Part shown: positions 37,561-45,663 of the stretch, piece after piece | Position numbering within the stretch: position 1 is the stretch's first letter | Layout: each line of letters starts with the position of its first letter | Assembly (NCBI RefSeq): GCF_000741715.1 | Contig: NZ_JGZN01000007.1 | Coordinates: forward strand, 1 to 64,000 | Reading direction: 5' to 3' | Length of the DNA stretch: 64,000 bases | Origin: Bifidobacterium saguini DSM 23967 | Lineage (GTDB): Bacteria > Actinomycetota > Actinomycetes > Actinomycetales > Bifidobacteriaceae | Notes under the pieces: model-generated | Told to the model about the DNA's origin: nothing | Database searches by the model: none | What the model saw: the letters and a program-made list of their open reading frames with translations, nothing else | Translations under genes and position numbers: made by a program

Positions 37561-37598
37561 TTGTTGGCTGTCATCCGTCTTTAGACAACAGCCAACAA
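37561..37598 (-). repeat. Hairpin between the binding-protein gene and the permease genes
   Basis: TTGTTGGCTGT (37561-37571) and ACAGCCAACAA (37588-37598), an 11-bp perfect stem 21 nt after the binding-protein stop. Such hairpins in importer operons typically stabilise the upstream mRNA and lower permease expression. Confidence 0.65.
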
Positions 37599-37619
37599 TG
37601 GATACTTATCTAAGAATCA

Positions 37620-38789
37620 TCACTTCTGATTCAACGCGTCCTGAAGCTTCTGGGACAGACCAGAGGAAATGCTCTCATACTTCAGGCCAAGTTCAGTAGT
37701 GCGACCTTGAGCACTACTGGCAGATTCCGCCCAATCGGCAAGATACGTCTGATCCTTAAGTTGCTGTTCAAGCACATCATCCTTTGGAGCAAGGTATCCG
37801 ATAGACTCAGCTACTTCGAGAAGATTCTCACCGGTCATGCAGTTGACAAATTCGGCTGCGGCCTTCTGCTTGGCGTCGTTGGCTGTCTTGTGATACGGAA
37901 GAACAAGGAACTCGCCACCAAACGGGACAGGAGCGCTATTGCCACCATCCTTAGAAGGAATGGCAATAACCTCATACCCCTTTTCCGTGGCGCTTTGCGC
38001 TTGCCAAGAACCATTCTCCGCAAAAGCATAATCTTCACTCATGAATACGTCCCAGGCTGCGGATTGGTTGTTCGTGGTGGAGGACTTCGGGGCCCACCCC
38101 TTGCTCACCCAGCCGGCCAGCAGGTCGCGCGCATCCTGGGCGGCCTGGGAGTCCGGCTTGGACAGGTCGCCTCCCGCGCCCCAGAACCAGGGCAGATACT
38201 GGAATACGCCCTCCTCGGTCGCGATGCCCGAGAAAGTGATACCTTTATAACCGGCGTTGACCACCTTCTCGATGGCCGCGTTCAACGAATCCCAGTCCGT
38301 GATGGACGCCGGATCGACGCCGGCCTTCTCGAGGATGTCCGGCTTGTAGTACAACCCCAACGTATTGATGCCATAACTGATGCCATACTGAACACCATCA
38401 ACCTTACCGGTATCGATAATGCCCTCATTGAAGCCATCTGTCTTTACACCAGCGGCTTCAAGATCAACCACCATGCCAGCATCCACAGCACTCGGCAGAG
38501 TCGGATTGTCAATCATCGCAATATCCGGCGCATTGTCTTCTTTGACAGCTGTAGTGAGCGGATTCATTGTTTCATCTTGAAGTTGCCGCTCTACCGTATA
38601 TCCTTCAGGCGCACACTTCTGGACGACTTTCGCCCACGCAGAATTCTCATCGTACTGCGGATAGCCATCCAAAAACACCAAGTTTTTATCATCTGCTGCG
38701 GAATTGCTAGAACCACAAGCGGCAAGGCTTCCGCATATAGCTAACGTCGAAATCGCAGCAACTACTTTACGGGTATTGTTGAAAGTCAT
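37620..38789 (-). CDS. Sugar ABC transporter substrate-binding lipoprotein
   Basis: 389 residues with a lipoprotein signal peptide (TRKVVAAISTLAICGSLAAC, lipobox LAAC, C25). The mature protein has the bilobed family 1 solute-binding fold: DGYPQYDENSAWAKVVQKCA, DNAPDIAMIDNPTLPSAVDA, YYKPDILEKAGVDPASITDW and GGEFLVLPYHKTANDAKQKA. It should capture an oligosaccharide outside the cell and deliver it to the two permeases downstream. The middle of the gene (about 38060-38345) has much higher GC than its ends, which suggests recombination with a related gene. Confidence 0.94.
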   Translation of the reverse strand: MTFNNTRKVVAAISTLAICGSLAACGSSNSAADDKNLVFLDGYPQYDENSAWAKVVQKCAPEGYTVERQLQDETMNPLTTAVKEDNAPDIAMIDNPTLPSAVDAGMVVDLEAAGVKTDGFNEGIIDTGKVDGVQYGISYGINTLGLYYKPDILEKAGVDPASITDWDSLNAAIEKVVNAGYKGITFSGIATEEGVFQYLPWFWGAGGDLSKPDSQAAQDARDLLAGWVSKGWAPKSSTTNNQSAAWDVFMSEDYAFAENGSWQAQSATEKGYEVIAIPSKDGGNSAPVPFGGEFLVLPYHKTANDAKQKAAAEFVNCMTGENLLEVAESIGYLAPKDDVLEQQLKDQTYLADWAESASSAQGRTTELGLKYESISSGLSQKLQDALNQK

Positions 38790-38875
38790 AGTCTCGTTTT
38801 CCTTTCACCTAAGAACAATGCATCCGACGCATGTTCTGGCCACTAATCTCCGTTGGTTCGCGCCGATGCGAAAAC

Positions 38876-38896
38876 TTATAACCAGTGGTTTTATAA
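38876..38896. promoter_or_regulatory. Near-palindromic operator candidate
   Basis: TTATAACCA (38876-38884) faces TGGTTTTATAA with one mismatch. It lies ~90 nt upstream of the binding-protein start and could be a LacI-type or other dimeric repressor site, or part of an AT-rich promoter. Confidence 0.4.
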
Positions 38897-38940
38897 AAAT
38901 AAATCAAAAAGTTCGGCCGGAAAACGAATACAGCCATTCA

Positions 38941-38978
38941 TGTCAGCAAAATATCAAACACTGTCAGCAAAGTATCAA
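38941..38978 (-). promoter_or_regulatory. AraC-type direct-repeat operator candidate
   Basis: TGTCAGCAAAATATCAA (38941-38957) and TGTCAGCAAAGTATCAA (38962-38978) differ at one base and are spaced exactly 21 bp apart, i.e. two helix turns. Seventeen-base half-sites with a 4-bp gap are the arrangement of AraC I1/I2 sites. On the minus strand a possible -35/-10 pair (TGATAT, 18 nt, TGTATT) starts inside the promoter-proximal copy. Confidence 0.6.
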
Positions 38979-39153
38979 TAACACGCCAAATTGGGATTCG
39001 CCTCATTCAACAGCTAACGTAACAAACAATTGGTTATATATATCCCCGGAAGAGCAAGACCAATCTCTAACTTATCCAGATTTGCGTTAGCTACTCATAC
39101 CCCGTCATCATGGCGTTCCTATCACAAGACACACCCGCGTCTACAATGGGTGT

Positions 39154-41868
39154 ATGAGAAATCCACCGTTGCATCGCTATGCCACTCGCCCAGGCTTGTA
39201 CTTCACCGATGACGGTGGAGCGGACGTCGTGGTCCGCTCGGAAACCGCCGATCAGGTGTGGCTCTGTGTGCTTGAGCCCATCGATAAACCTAGTGCATTC
39301 TTCCAGGACGCCATCCGACTGTTCGCCGACCCGAACACGTCGTTTATTCAACAGATTCATGAGTTCCCGGTGTGCACCCGAATCCTTGAACACCTGTATC
39401 TACGGGAAACGATTTTCCGCATGACCGGCCCGAACTATGGCCTGTGGTATGTGCATCTGCCCAAGGCCTGGGACGGCATGCAATACGGCTACCGTGTGGA
39501 TGGCGCATGGGATCCAAAGCATGGCGTGCGATTCAACCCGTACAAATTCCTGCTTGACCCATATGGTAAAGGCATCGAGGGGGTTATGGACCTCGATCCT
39601 GCCGCCTTCTCCTATGAGTGCACCGTGCAGGATCGCAAAGTCATTGGCTCCGCATACGGCTCGATGAGCACCATTGACTCCCTAGGCCATGTGCCGGTTT
39701 CCGTAGCCATCGATGATCGCGACGTGCATAAGCATGAGGGCGATCCGGATCATCCTCATGTACCGTGGCGCAAAACCGTGATTTATGAAATGCACGTCAA
39801 GGGTTTCACTGCCAATGCGCCTTGGCTGCCCGAGGAGCTGCGCGGCACCTATGCCGGTCTTGCGCACCCTATCACCCTTGCCTATCTGCAGAATCTTGGC
39901 GTGACCTCCATCGAGCTGCTGCCAATCCAAGCCAAACAGGATGAGCTGTTCCTGCAGGAACACGGGCGCAAAAACTATTGGGGCTACTCTACGTTAAGCT
40001 ACTTCTCCCCCGAGCCTTCCTACGCCACCAAGGCCGCGCAGGAGAAAGGCGCAACCGCCGTGCGCCAAGAAGTCATCGACATGGTGCGAGCCCTGCATGA
40101 AGCCGGTTTCGAAGTGATTATGGATGTGGTGTACAACCACACCTGCGAAGGCGGCATAGAGGGTCCGACTGTCTGCTGGCGTGGTCTGGATGATCTGGCT
40201 TACTACCGCCATCAGAAGTCCAACGCCGGACGTCTGGAAGACACCACCGGATGCGGCAACACGTTCGATTTCACCAACACCCATGTGGTCACATTCGCCA
40301 TTGATTCGCTCCGCTACTGGGCCAAGCGTATCAGCATCGATGGGTTCCGCTTTGATTTGGGTGTTACCTTAGCCCGCTTGAACGGCGAGTTCACTCAACA
40401 CCACCCGTTCCTCTACGCCCTACGCTCCGACCTTCTGCTCGGCAACCTGAAACTCATCATGGAGCCTTGGGATCTGGGCAATCTTGGCTGGCGTACAGGC
40501 CAGTTCGGCATCCCGTTCGCTGAGTGGAATGACCGCTTCCGCGACACCACCCGCACTTTCTGGCTGGAGGATGTGGACGGCAGCATGGATTACGGACGCA
40601 CCAGTCTGCAGGAGATGGCCACGCGTCTTTGTGGATCCGCGGATTTGTTCGCCACCGATCCAGGACGCGGCGCCACGGCATCCATCAATTTCGTGTCTTG
40701 CCATGACGGTTTCACGCTCACTGATTTGACGAGATATCGGAACAAGCATAATGAGGCCAACGGCGAACACAACAATGATGGTTCTTCAGTGAACCATTCC
40801 GCCAACTTCGGCATAGAAGGCGTGACCAAGGAGCCGGAAATCATCGCCGCACGCGAACAAGCGGCCATGAATCTGACTGGTACGATGATGCTGTCGCTCG
40901 GCACACCGATGATGCTAGCGGGTGACGAGTTCCGCAATACGCAAGACGGCAACAACAACGCTTATTGCCAAGACAATAATCTGACATGGATGAACTGGGA
41001 TTGGCTGTATTCTCCGCATAAAACGCGTGAGATGCGCCGCTTGGAAACGGTGTCTCGTTTGGTCTCGTTGCGTAAATCCTTGGATTTGTACCATCACGAA
41101 GACTTCTTCACCCGCTTGACGCAGATTGGATTGTTCAAGCCTTCAAATCGCGTGAAATGGTTCCTGCCCGACGGCTCTTCCCCGCAGGAACGCGACTGGT
41201 TCGACTTAAGCACGCGCAGCTTCACGATGCGATTACTCTCCAACACTGAAGTGGACGTGTGCATTGTGGTCAACGGCGTGGCCGAGAATCGAGAATTCCA
41301 TCTGCCTGACGACAGCAAGTGGGTTCCCAAGTGGTGCTCCGCGGAAATCAATGGCTTGTGGCCTGGTCAGAATGGGCATATCGTCGCTGACCAGGATTAC
41401 GAAGACATCAGCGTGTGGATGCAACATGTGCAGAACGCCAATGAAACCGTGCGCCGATTGGCTGAGGAAGCGCAAGCCAAGGCGGCAACAGCGGGTTCGG
41501 TTGCTGCTGGGGCAATGGAATCTGGAGTAACGACTGCTGACACCACAGCTGCCCTCAGCGAAGCAGACGCCGTCTCCACGACGGAATTCCCGGCAGTGCA
41601 TAGGAACAAAAACCACGAGACAACTGGAGGCACGACTATCGACGACGCCAATCAGACGTCGCGAGTAATTGATGCCCTGAACGAAGTCAGCGCAGCAGTG
41701 GCCAAAGCAATGAGTGATGATGACGCTGAGTCTATTGATACTGAAGATTCCGCGAACACCAACGCAACCGCAGATGCCCCGACTGCCGACCAGCGCAACG
41801 ACTCGAAGCGCAATGTGTGGACGATGCCAGCGCTCAGCATTACGCTGATGAAGCAGGTCCAAGCCTGA
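39154..41868 (+). CDS. glgX: Glycogen debranching enzyme (GlgX/isoamylase type, GH13)
   Basis: 904 residues. N-terminal CBM48-like domain (~1-190), then the GH13 barrel: VIYEMHVKGFTANAPWLPEE, VIMDVVYNHTCEGG, nucleophile D401 in DGFRFDLGV, acid E437 in LIMEPWDLGNLGW, transition-state D518 in FVSCHDGFTLTDL. It hydrolyses alpha-1,6 branches of glycogen. Between the last core strands and the final VWTMPALSITLMKQV lies an odd ~125-residue stretch rich in Ala, Thr, Ser, Asp (about 761-887) that looks disordered and is not part of standard GlgX. No Shine-Dalgarno site; TACAAT ends 6 nt before the ATG, so the mRNA may be leaderless. Confidence 0.94.
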   Translation: MRNPPLHRYATRPGLYFTDDGGADVVVRSETADQVWLCVLEPIDKPSAFFQDAIRLFADPNTSFIQQIHEFPVCTRILEHLYLRETIFRMTGPNYGLWYVHLPKAWDGMQYGYRVDGAWDPKHGVRFNPYKFLLDPYGKGIEGVMDLDPAAFSYECTVQDRKVIGSAYGSMSTIDSLGHVPVSVAIDDRDVHKHEGDPDHPHVPWRKTVIYEMHVKGFTANAPWLPEELRGTYAGLAHPITLAYLQNLGVTSIELLPIQAKQDELFLQEHGRKNYWGYSTLSYFSPEPSYATKAAQEKGATAVRQEVIDMVRALHEAGFEVIMDVVYNHTCEGGIEGPTVCWRGLDDLAYYRHQKSNAGRLEDTTGCGNTFDFTNTHVVTFAIDSLRYWAKRISIDGFRFDLGVTLARLNGEFTQHHPFLYALRSDLLLGNLKLIMEPWDLGNLGWRTGQFGIPFAEWNDRFRDTTRTFWLEDVDGSMDYGRTSLQEMATRLCGSADLFATDPGRGATASINFVSCHDGFTLTDLTRYRNKHNEANGEHNNDGSSVNHSANFGIEGVTKEPEIIAAREQAAMNLTGTMMLSLGTPMMLAGDEFRNTQDGNNNAYCQDNNLTWMNWDWLYSPHKTREMRRLETVSRLVSLRKSLDLYHHEDFFTRLTQIGLFKPSNRVKWFLPDGSSPQERDWFDLSTRSFTMRLLSNTEVDVCIVVNGVAENREFHLPDDSKWVPKWCSAEINGLWPGQNGHIVADQDYEDISVWMQHVQNANETVRRLAEEAQAKAATAGSVAAGAMESGVTTADTTAALSEADAVSTTEFPAVHRNKNHETTGGTTIDDANQTSRVIDALNEVSAAVAKAMSDDDAESIDTEDSANTNATADAPTADQRNDSKRNVWTMPALSITLMKQVQA

Positions 41869-41926
41869 TTGCCAGGTGCCGGCCACTTTGGTCGGCATCT
41901 GGTCTTAGCTGGAGAACGTAACAACC

Positions 41927-41962
41927 AAAGAACCCCTCGCGGTAATCCACGAGGGGTTCTTT
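41927..41962. terminator. Bidirectional terminator between glgX and rpsI
   Basis: AAAGAACCCCTCG/CGAGGGGTTCTTT, 13-bp perfect stem with a 10-nt loop. It serves convergent glgX and rpsI. Confidence 0.9.
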
Positions 41963-41991
41963 GTGCTCGGTAGAAACAGTTCGTAGCGAAA

Positions 41992-42483
41992 TTAACGCTT
42001 GGAGAACTGCGGTGCGCGACGTGCCTTGTGCAGACCAGCCTTCTTGCGCTCGACGACACGAGAGTCGCGAGTCAGGAAGCCAGCCTTCTTCAAGGTAGCG
42101 CGGTTAGCATCACGATCGATGGCGTTCAGAGCGCGGGCAACGCCGAGGCGGATAGCGCCGGCCTGGCCGGTGGTGCCGCCACCGTCAACGAGGACGATAG
42201 CGTCGAACTTGCCTTCGAGCTTGAGCAGAACGATCGGGGAGTTGACCTCACGCTGCAGCAGCTTGGAGGGGAAGTACTCCTCCAGGGTGCGGCCGTTGAT
42301 GGTCCACTTGCCAGTGCCCGGAACCAGACGGACACGGGCGACAGCTTCCTTACGACGACCGGTGCCGTAGCCCGGCTCGATAGCGGAAGTGCCGGTGCCA
42401 GCGCCAGCGTTGGTCTCGGTGGTGTAGTTGGTGAGCTCCTCTTCGGTCTCGACAACCTGGGAGTCGTTGGTGTTTTCAGCCAT
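41992..42483 (-). CDS. rpsI: 30S ribosomal protein S9
   Basis: 163 residues. The conserved part ([60 protein letters not shown]) ends in the invariant QFSKR that touches P-site tRNA. A ~38-residue acidic/Thr-rich N-terminal extension precedes it. It follows rplM by 22 nt, the universal rplM-rpsI pair. Confidence 0.97.
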   Translation of the reverse strand: MAENTNDSQVVETEEELTNYTTETNAGAGTGTSAIEPGYGTGRRKEAVARVRLVPGTGKWTINGRTLEEYFPSKLLQREVNSPIVLLKLEGKFDAIVLVDGGGTTGQAGAIRLGVARALNAIDRDANRATLKKAGFLTRDSRVVERKKAGLHKARRAPQFSKR

Positions 42484-42505
42484 GATATCTATCTCCTCTC
42501 AGGTT

Positions 42506-42955
42506 TCACTTGGCCTGCTGCGAGATCTGAGCGATCTCGAAGGTCTTCGGCTGCTGCGGGGTGTGCGGATGCTCGGCACCGCGGAAGACGCGGAGACGAT
42601 CAAGCTGCACCTTTGCCAGACGGTTCTTCGGCAGCATGCCCTTGACAGCGGCCTTGATGATGCGCTCAGGGTTGTTCTCAAGCAGCTCGGCGTAGGAGTC
42701 ACGACGCAGACCGCCGGGACGACCGGAGTGAGAGTAAAGTTCCTTGCCCATCTTGTTGCCGGTGAGAGCGATCTTGTCGGCGTTGATGACGATGACGTAA
42801 TCGCCGAGATCAGCGTGCGGAGCGTAGGTCGGCTTGTTCTTGCCGCGCAGCAGGGTTGCAACCTGGGAGGCAAGACGGCCCAGCACCACGTCGGTGGCGT
42901 CGACGATGTACCAGTCGTGAGTCAGATCAGCTGGCTTCGGAGTGAAAGTTTTCAC
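42506..42955 (-). CDS. rplM: 50S ribosomal protein L13
   Basis: 149 residues from the GTG at 42955 ([20 protein letters not shown]); the frame reaches back to 43120 but that part is leader. Motifs: [40 protein letters not shown] and [33 protein letters not shown] precedes the start. Confidence 0.96.
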   Translation of the reverse strand: MKTFTPKPADLTHDWYIVDATDVVLGRLASQVATLLRGKNKPTYAPHADLGDYVIVINADKIALTGNKMGKELYSHSGRPGGLRRDSYAELLENNPERIIKAAVKGMLPKNRLAKVQLDRLRVFRGAEHPHTPQQPKTFEIAQISQQAK

Positions 42956-43173
42956 TGGAGTACCTTTTCTATATATTGTGTTCCGGGTCTCGGCTGCTTG
43001 GCGTGGTTTGGTTAGGACCGCATCCAAAAAGCGTTGAACCTCATTATCCGTGGGCTCCCTGAAAGTCCTCGATGGCGAGTGGGATAGCGCTTTGAAGGAC
43101 CCCTTAGGGAAACACAACAATCCACTAGTATATCGCCACTACTGACATTTCACACGCCGGCCGCAATACGCAC
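42956..43173 (-). promoter_or_regulatory. rplM leader with candidate promoter
   Basis: On the minus strand TATACT (43129-43134), a 5/6 match to -10, lies ~175 nt upstream of rplM; the -35 is poor. The ~165-nt leader could fold, with TTTCCCTAAGGGG and TCAGGGA segments. Ribosomal L13 leaders with feedback roles are known in other bacteria; here it is only a candidate. Confidence 0.4.
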
Positions 43174-43208
43174 CTATGCGCGCCGATTCCGCGCCATCCA
43201 TAAACCTT

Positions 43209-43314
43209 GACTGTAGGTTTTTGAATACTGACTGTAGGATTTCCAACGTTTTTCGTTCAAAAACCTACAGTCGGTGTTCATATTCCTACAGTCGGTGTTC
43301 AAAAACCTACAGTC
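43209..43314. repeat. Five nonamers at exact 21-bp spacing, in two facing groups
   Basis: GACTGTAGG occurs at 43209-43217 and 43230-43238; its complement CCTACAGTC occurs at 43264-43272, 43285-43293 and 43306-43314. Each neighbouring pair in a group starts 21 bp apart. Sequence between copies is also partly kept (TTCAAAAA, CGGTGTTCA). The whole is an imperfect inverted repeat with arms of ~38 nt and a spare copy. It lies between the rplM promoter region and the malQ terminator. Confidence 0.85.
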
Positions 43315-43339
43315 AGAACGGTTAGAAACGGTCAAAAAA

Positions 43340-43376
43340 TGCCGGCGCTGTGATTGGAATGCAATCAGCGCCGGCA
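43340..43376 (-). terminator. Terminator of malQ
   Basis: TGCCGGCGCTG pairs with CAGCGCCGGCA, extended by ATTG/CAAT, and on the minus strand TTTTTTG follows. It lies 29 nt past the malQ stop. Confidence 0.85.
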
Positions 43377-43404
43377 ATGAGACGAATACCCAGAGTATTA
43401 CAAA

Positions 43405-45570
43405 TCAGCTATTGAAGATCTGGGCGAAACGTTGGGCTCCTGGGGTGTCAAAGATGGACTCAAGCGGCACCACATTGCCCTTGGCATCCGCCAACGGGAT
43501 ACGCCAGTTCGGGTACTCATTGTTCGTACCAGGCTGATTCTGTGCGCGCTTCTCCCCCACGGCATCCGTGATGGAAGCGGCGAACAACTTGCACGGTGCA
43601 CCCTTCAGTGCGCGGTACAGTGCGTCCACGATCTGCGCCTCGTGAGCTTCACGGTCTTCAGCATATGCAGGGTCAAGATAACCCTGATCAACCAGCATGG
43701 CAATCATGGAATCCTGCTCAGCCCTGGCCGAAGCCTCAAACTCTTCAGCCGGACCGGTCAGCAGACCCAGACGTTCGCGAATCTTCACATGCTCGTATTC
43801 GAGGTAGCCTGCAGCCGGCGGCAAATCATGAGTGTTCACCGAAGCCAAAGCGTACGGACGGTACTCGGACGGCTTGCGGAACACACCATCGTATTGTTCG
43901 AACCATTCCACAGCGCAGCCAAGAATACCGTGCCCAGCGAGCGAATCAGCAACATATTCAGGCACCACGCCCAAATCTTCGCCGACCACCACACCATTGG
44001 CACGGGAGGCCTCAATCGCCAGAATGCCAAGCATAATGTTCGAGTTGTAGTACACGTAGGCACCATCCATTGCGGAATGACCTTCCGGAATCCACCACAG
44101 ACGGAACAGACCCAAAATATGGTCGATACGCACAGCACCTGCACGGGCGAACATATCGTGCACCATATTGCGGTAGGTCTGATATCCGGTGGCTTCAAGA
44201 TCAAGCGGGCTCAGCGGCGGCTGACTCCAATTCTGGCCCTGCTGGTTGAACATATCCGGCGGCGCACCGACCGTGGCTCCCTTGGCAAAACGCTCTGGAT
44301 TCCACCACACATCGGCACCATATGGGTGAACGCCAACCGCCATATCAGACATGATGCCGATATGCATACCAGCATCCTTGGCGGCTTGCTGGGCGGCGGC
44401 CAACTGTTCCGCGGCATTCCATTCCAGCCAACGGTAGAAGTCCAGAGTGTCCGGGAACTGATTCTTCAGGTTGGCAATCTCCTGAGAATCACGATTCAGC
44501 GCCTGCTCCCAGCCATTCTTGTCATCGGTAGGAGCGCCCCACTTGTCATAGCACAGGCACCAGGTGGCATATGCTTCCAAATCGGAACCACTGTTGGCCT
44601 TGAACTCGTCAAAAGCGGCTTGACGTTCAGCGGTACGACCAGCTTTGAAGATAATCCACAGGGCATGCATCTTGCTACGCCACATCGCATCACGATCGAT
44701 GAGCTGGGAATCACCGTTCAGTGGTTCCACATCAGCATGCAACGCATCCACCTGCTGCTTGGCCTCAGCCGGCAGCGACGCATATTCCGGCACTGACTCC
44801 GGACGGATGTACGTAAAGTTCACCAGTCTGCGGCTTACTGGCAAATAGGGGGATGGAGTGAGCGGAGAAACCGGTTCGGCCGCATGGACCGGGTTAATGA
44901 GAATAAAGTCGGCACCGGTCTTCTTCTTGGCATCGACCAGCATGGCCTTCAAATCTTCGTAATCGCCCACGCCCCAAGAACCGGAGGAGCGAATCGAATA
45001 CAGCTGAGCCATCCAGCCCCACAAGCTGCCGTTCTTCATAGGATCGATGAGATCCACCTTGCTGGGTGCACTGATCAGCGTGGCATCCTGCGTGCGGTTT
45101 CCAACCGTAACGTGCAGCTTATGGTATCCGACCGGCACATCGGCAGGAATAATCAGCGCCGCCGTAGAAACGAAACGGTCACCAAGATCAAAAGCCTGTG
45201 AACCATCACCTGGACCAACACCCACGGTGCCGGTATAAGTTTCGCCATTTTCCAATGTGATGGTGGCACTAGGAGTCTCCAGAATTCCAGTGTTCACCAG
45301 CACCTGGTCTTCCACGCCTGCGGTATGCAGCACCGTGGGGGCTACCAGTCTGGAATAACGTTCTTTCAGGATGCGCCTGATGGCAGCATCTTGACTATCT
45401 TCATCTCGGGCCTCAATGCCCAGAGCGGCTAGTATTTCAATCAGGACTTCATCGTCGATTTCATGATAATCATGGCTCATGCCCACGTAACTGGTTCCGA
45501 TGCCGACCAATTTGGCCAGACGAATCAGCGGGCGTGCCAGCCGCTCTTCATTCTCGGTGTTCTCACTCAT
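43405..45570 (-). CDS. malQ: 4-alpha-glucanotransferase (amylomaltase, GH77)
   Basis: 721 residues, the long form with a ~150-residue N-terminal beta-domain (VLVNTGILETPSATITLENG) before the barrel. Barrel motifs: SLWGWMAQLYSIRSSGSWGV, nucleophile D in AGAVRIDHILGLFRLWWIPE, acid E in VVVGEDLGVVPEYV, and D in SVNTHDLPPAAGYLE. It moves maltosyl groups between maltodextrins and would process chains released by glycogen or starch breakdown, as does glgX nearby. A -10-like TAGACT ends 7 nt before the ATG, with no ribosome site, so it may be leaderless. Confidence 0.95.
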   Translation of the reverse strand: MSENTENEERLARPLIRLAKLVGIGTSYVGMSHDYHEIDDEVLIEILAALGIEARDEDSQDAAIRRILKERYSRLVAPTVLHTAGVEDQVLVNTGILETPSATITLENGETYTGTVGVGPGDGSQAFDLGDRFVSTAALIIPADVPVGYHKLHVTVGNRTQDATLISAPSKVDLIDPMKNGSLWGWMAQLYSIRSSGSWGVGDYEDLKAMLVDAKKKTGADFILINPVHAAEPVSPLTPSPYLPVSRRLVNFTYIRPESVPEYASLPAEAKQQVDALHADVEPLNGDSQLIDRDAMWRSKMHALWIIFKAGRTAERQAAFDEFKANSGSDLEAYATWCLCYDKWGAPTDDKNGWEQALNRDSQEIANLKNQFPDTLDFYRWLEWNAAEQLAAAQQAAKDAGMHIGIMSDMAVGVHPYGADVWWNPERFAKGATVGAPPDMFNQQGQNWSQPPLSPLDLEATGYQTYRNMVHDMFARAGAVRIDHILGLFRLWWIPEGHSAMDGAYVYYNSNIMLGILAIEASRANGVVVGEDLGVVPEYVADSLAGHGILGCAVEWFEQYDGVFRKPSEYRPYALASVNTHDLPPAAGYLEYEHVKIRERLGLLTGPAEEFEASARAEQDSMIAMLVDQGYLDPAYAEDREAHEAQIVDALYRALKGAPCKLFAASITDAVGEKRAQNQPGTNNEYPNWRIPLADAKGNVVPLESIFDTPGAQRFAQIFNS

Positions 45571-45663
45571 AGCCCCAGTCTAACGCCCTTTACGCGCGCC
45601 ACACTGTAATGCAAATGGGTCAATGAGACGAAATTTCCCTGTTATTCAATTGATTTGCATGAT

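Larger units (their letters stand above)
38790..39153. promoter_or_regulatory. Divergent control region of the sugar importer operon and glgX
   Basis: 364 nt without a gene and AT-rich. On the importer side it has a 17-bp direct repeat with a 21-bp period (38941-38978) and a near-palindrome TTATAACCA-g-TGGTTtTATAA (38876-38896). On the glgX side it has a -10-like TACAAT (39142-39147) ending 6 nt before the ATG. No coding frame stands out. Confidence 0.65.

Noticed and set aside
43209-43314. CRISPR array
   Set aside because: Repeat unit and period are too short (9-mer at 21 bp), copies are in both orientations, and no cas genes are near.
43174-43377. 67-codon minus-strand ORF with repeated DCRFLN units
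   Set aside because: The repeats in the protein only reflect the 21-bp DNA array at 43209-43314, since 21 is a multiple of three. No ribosome site.
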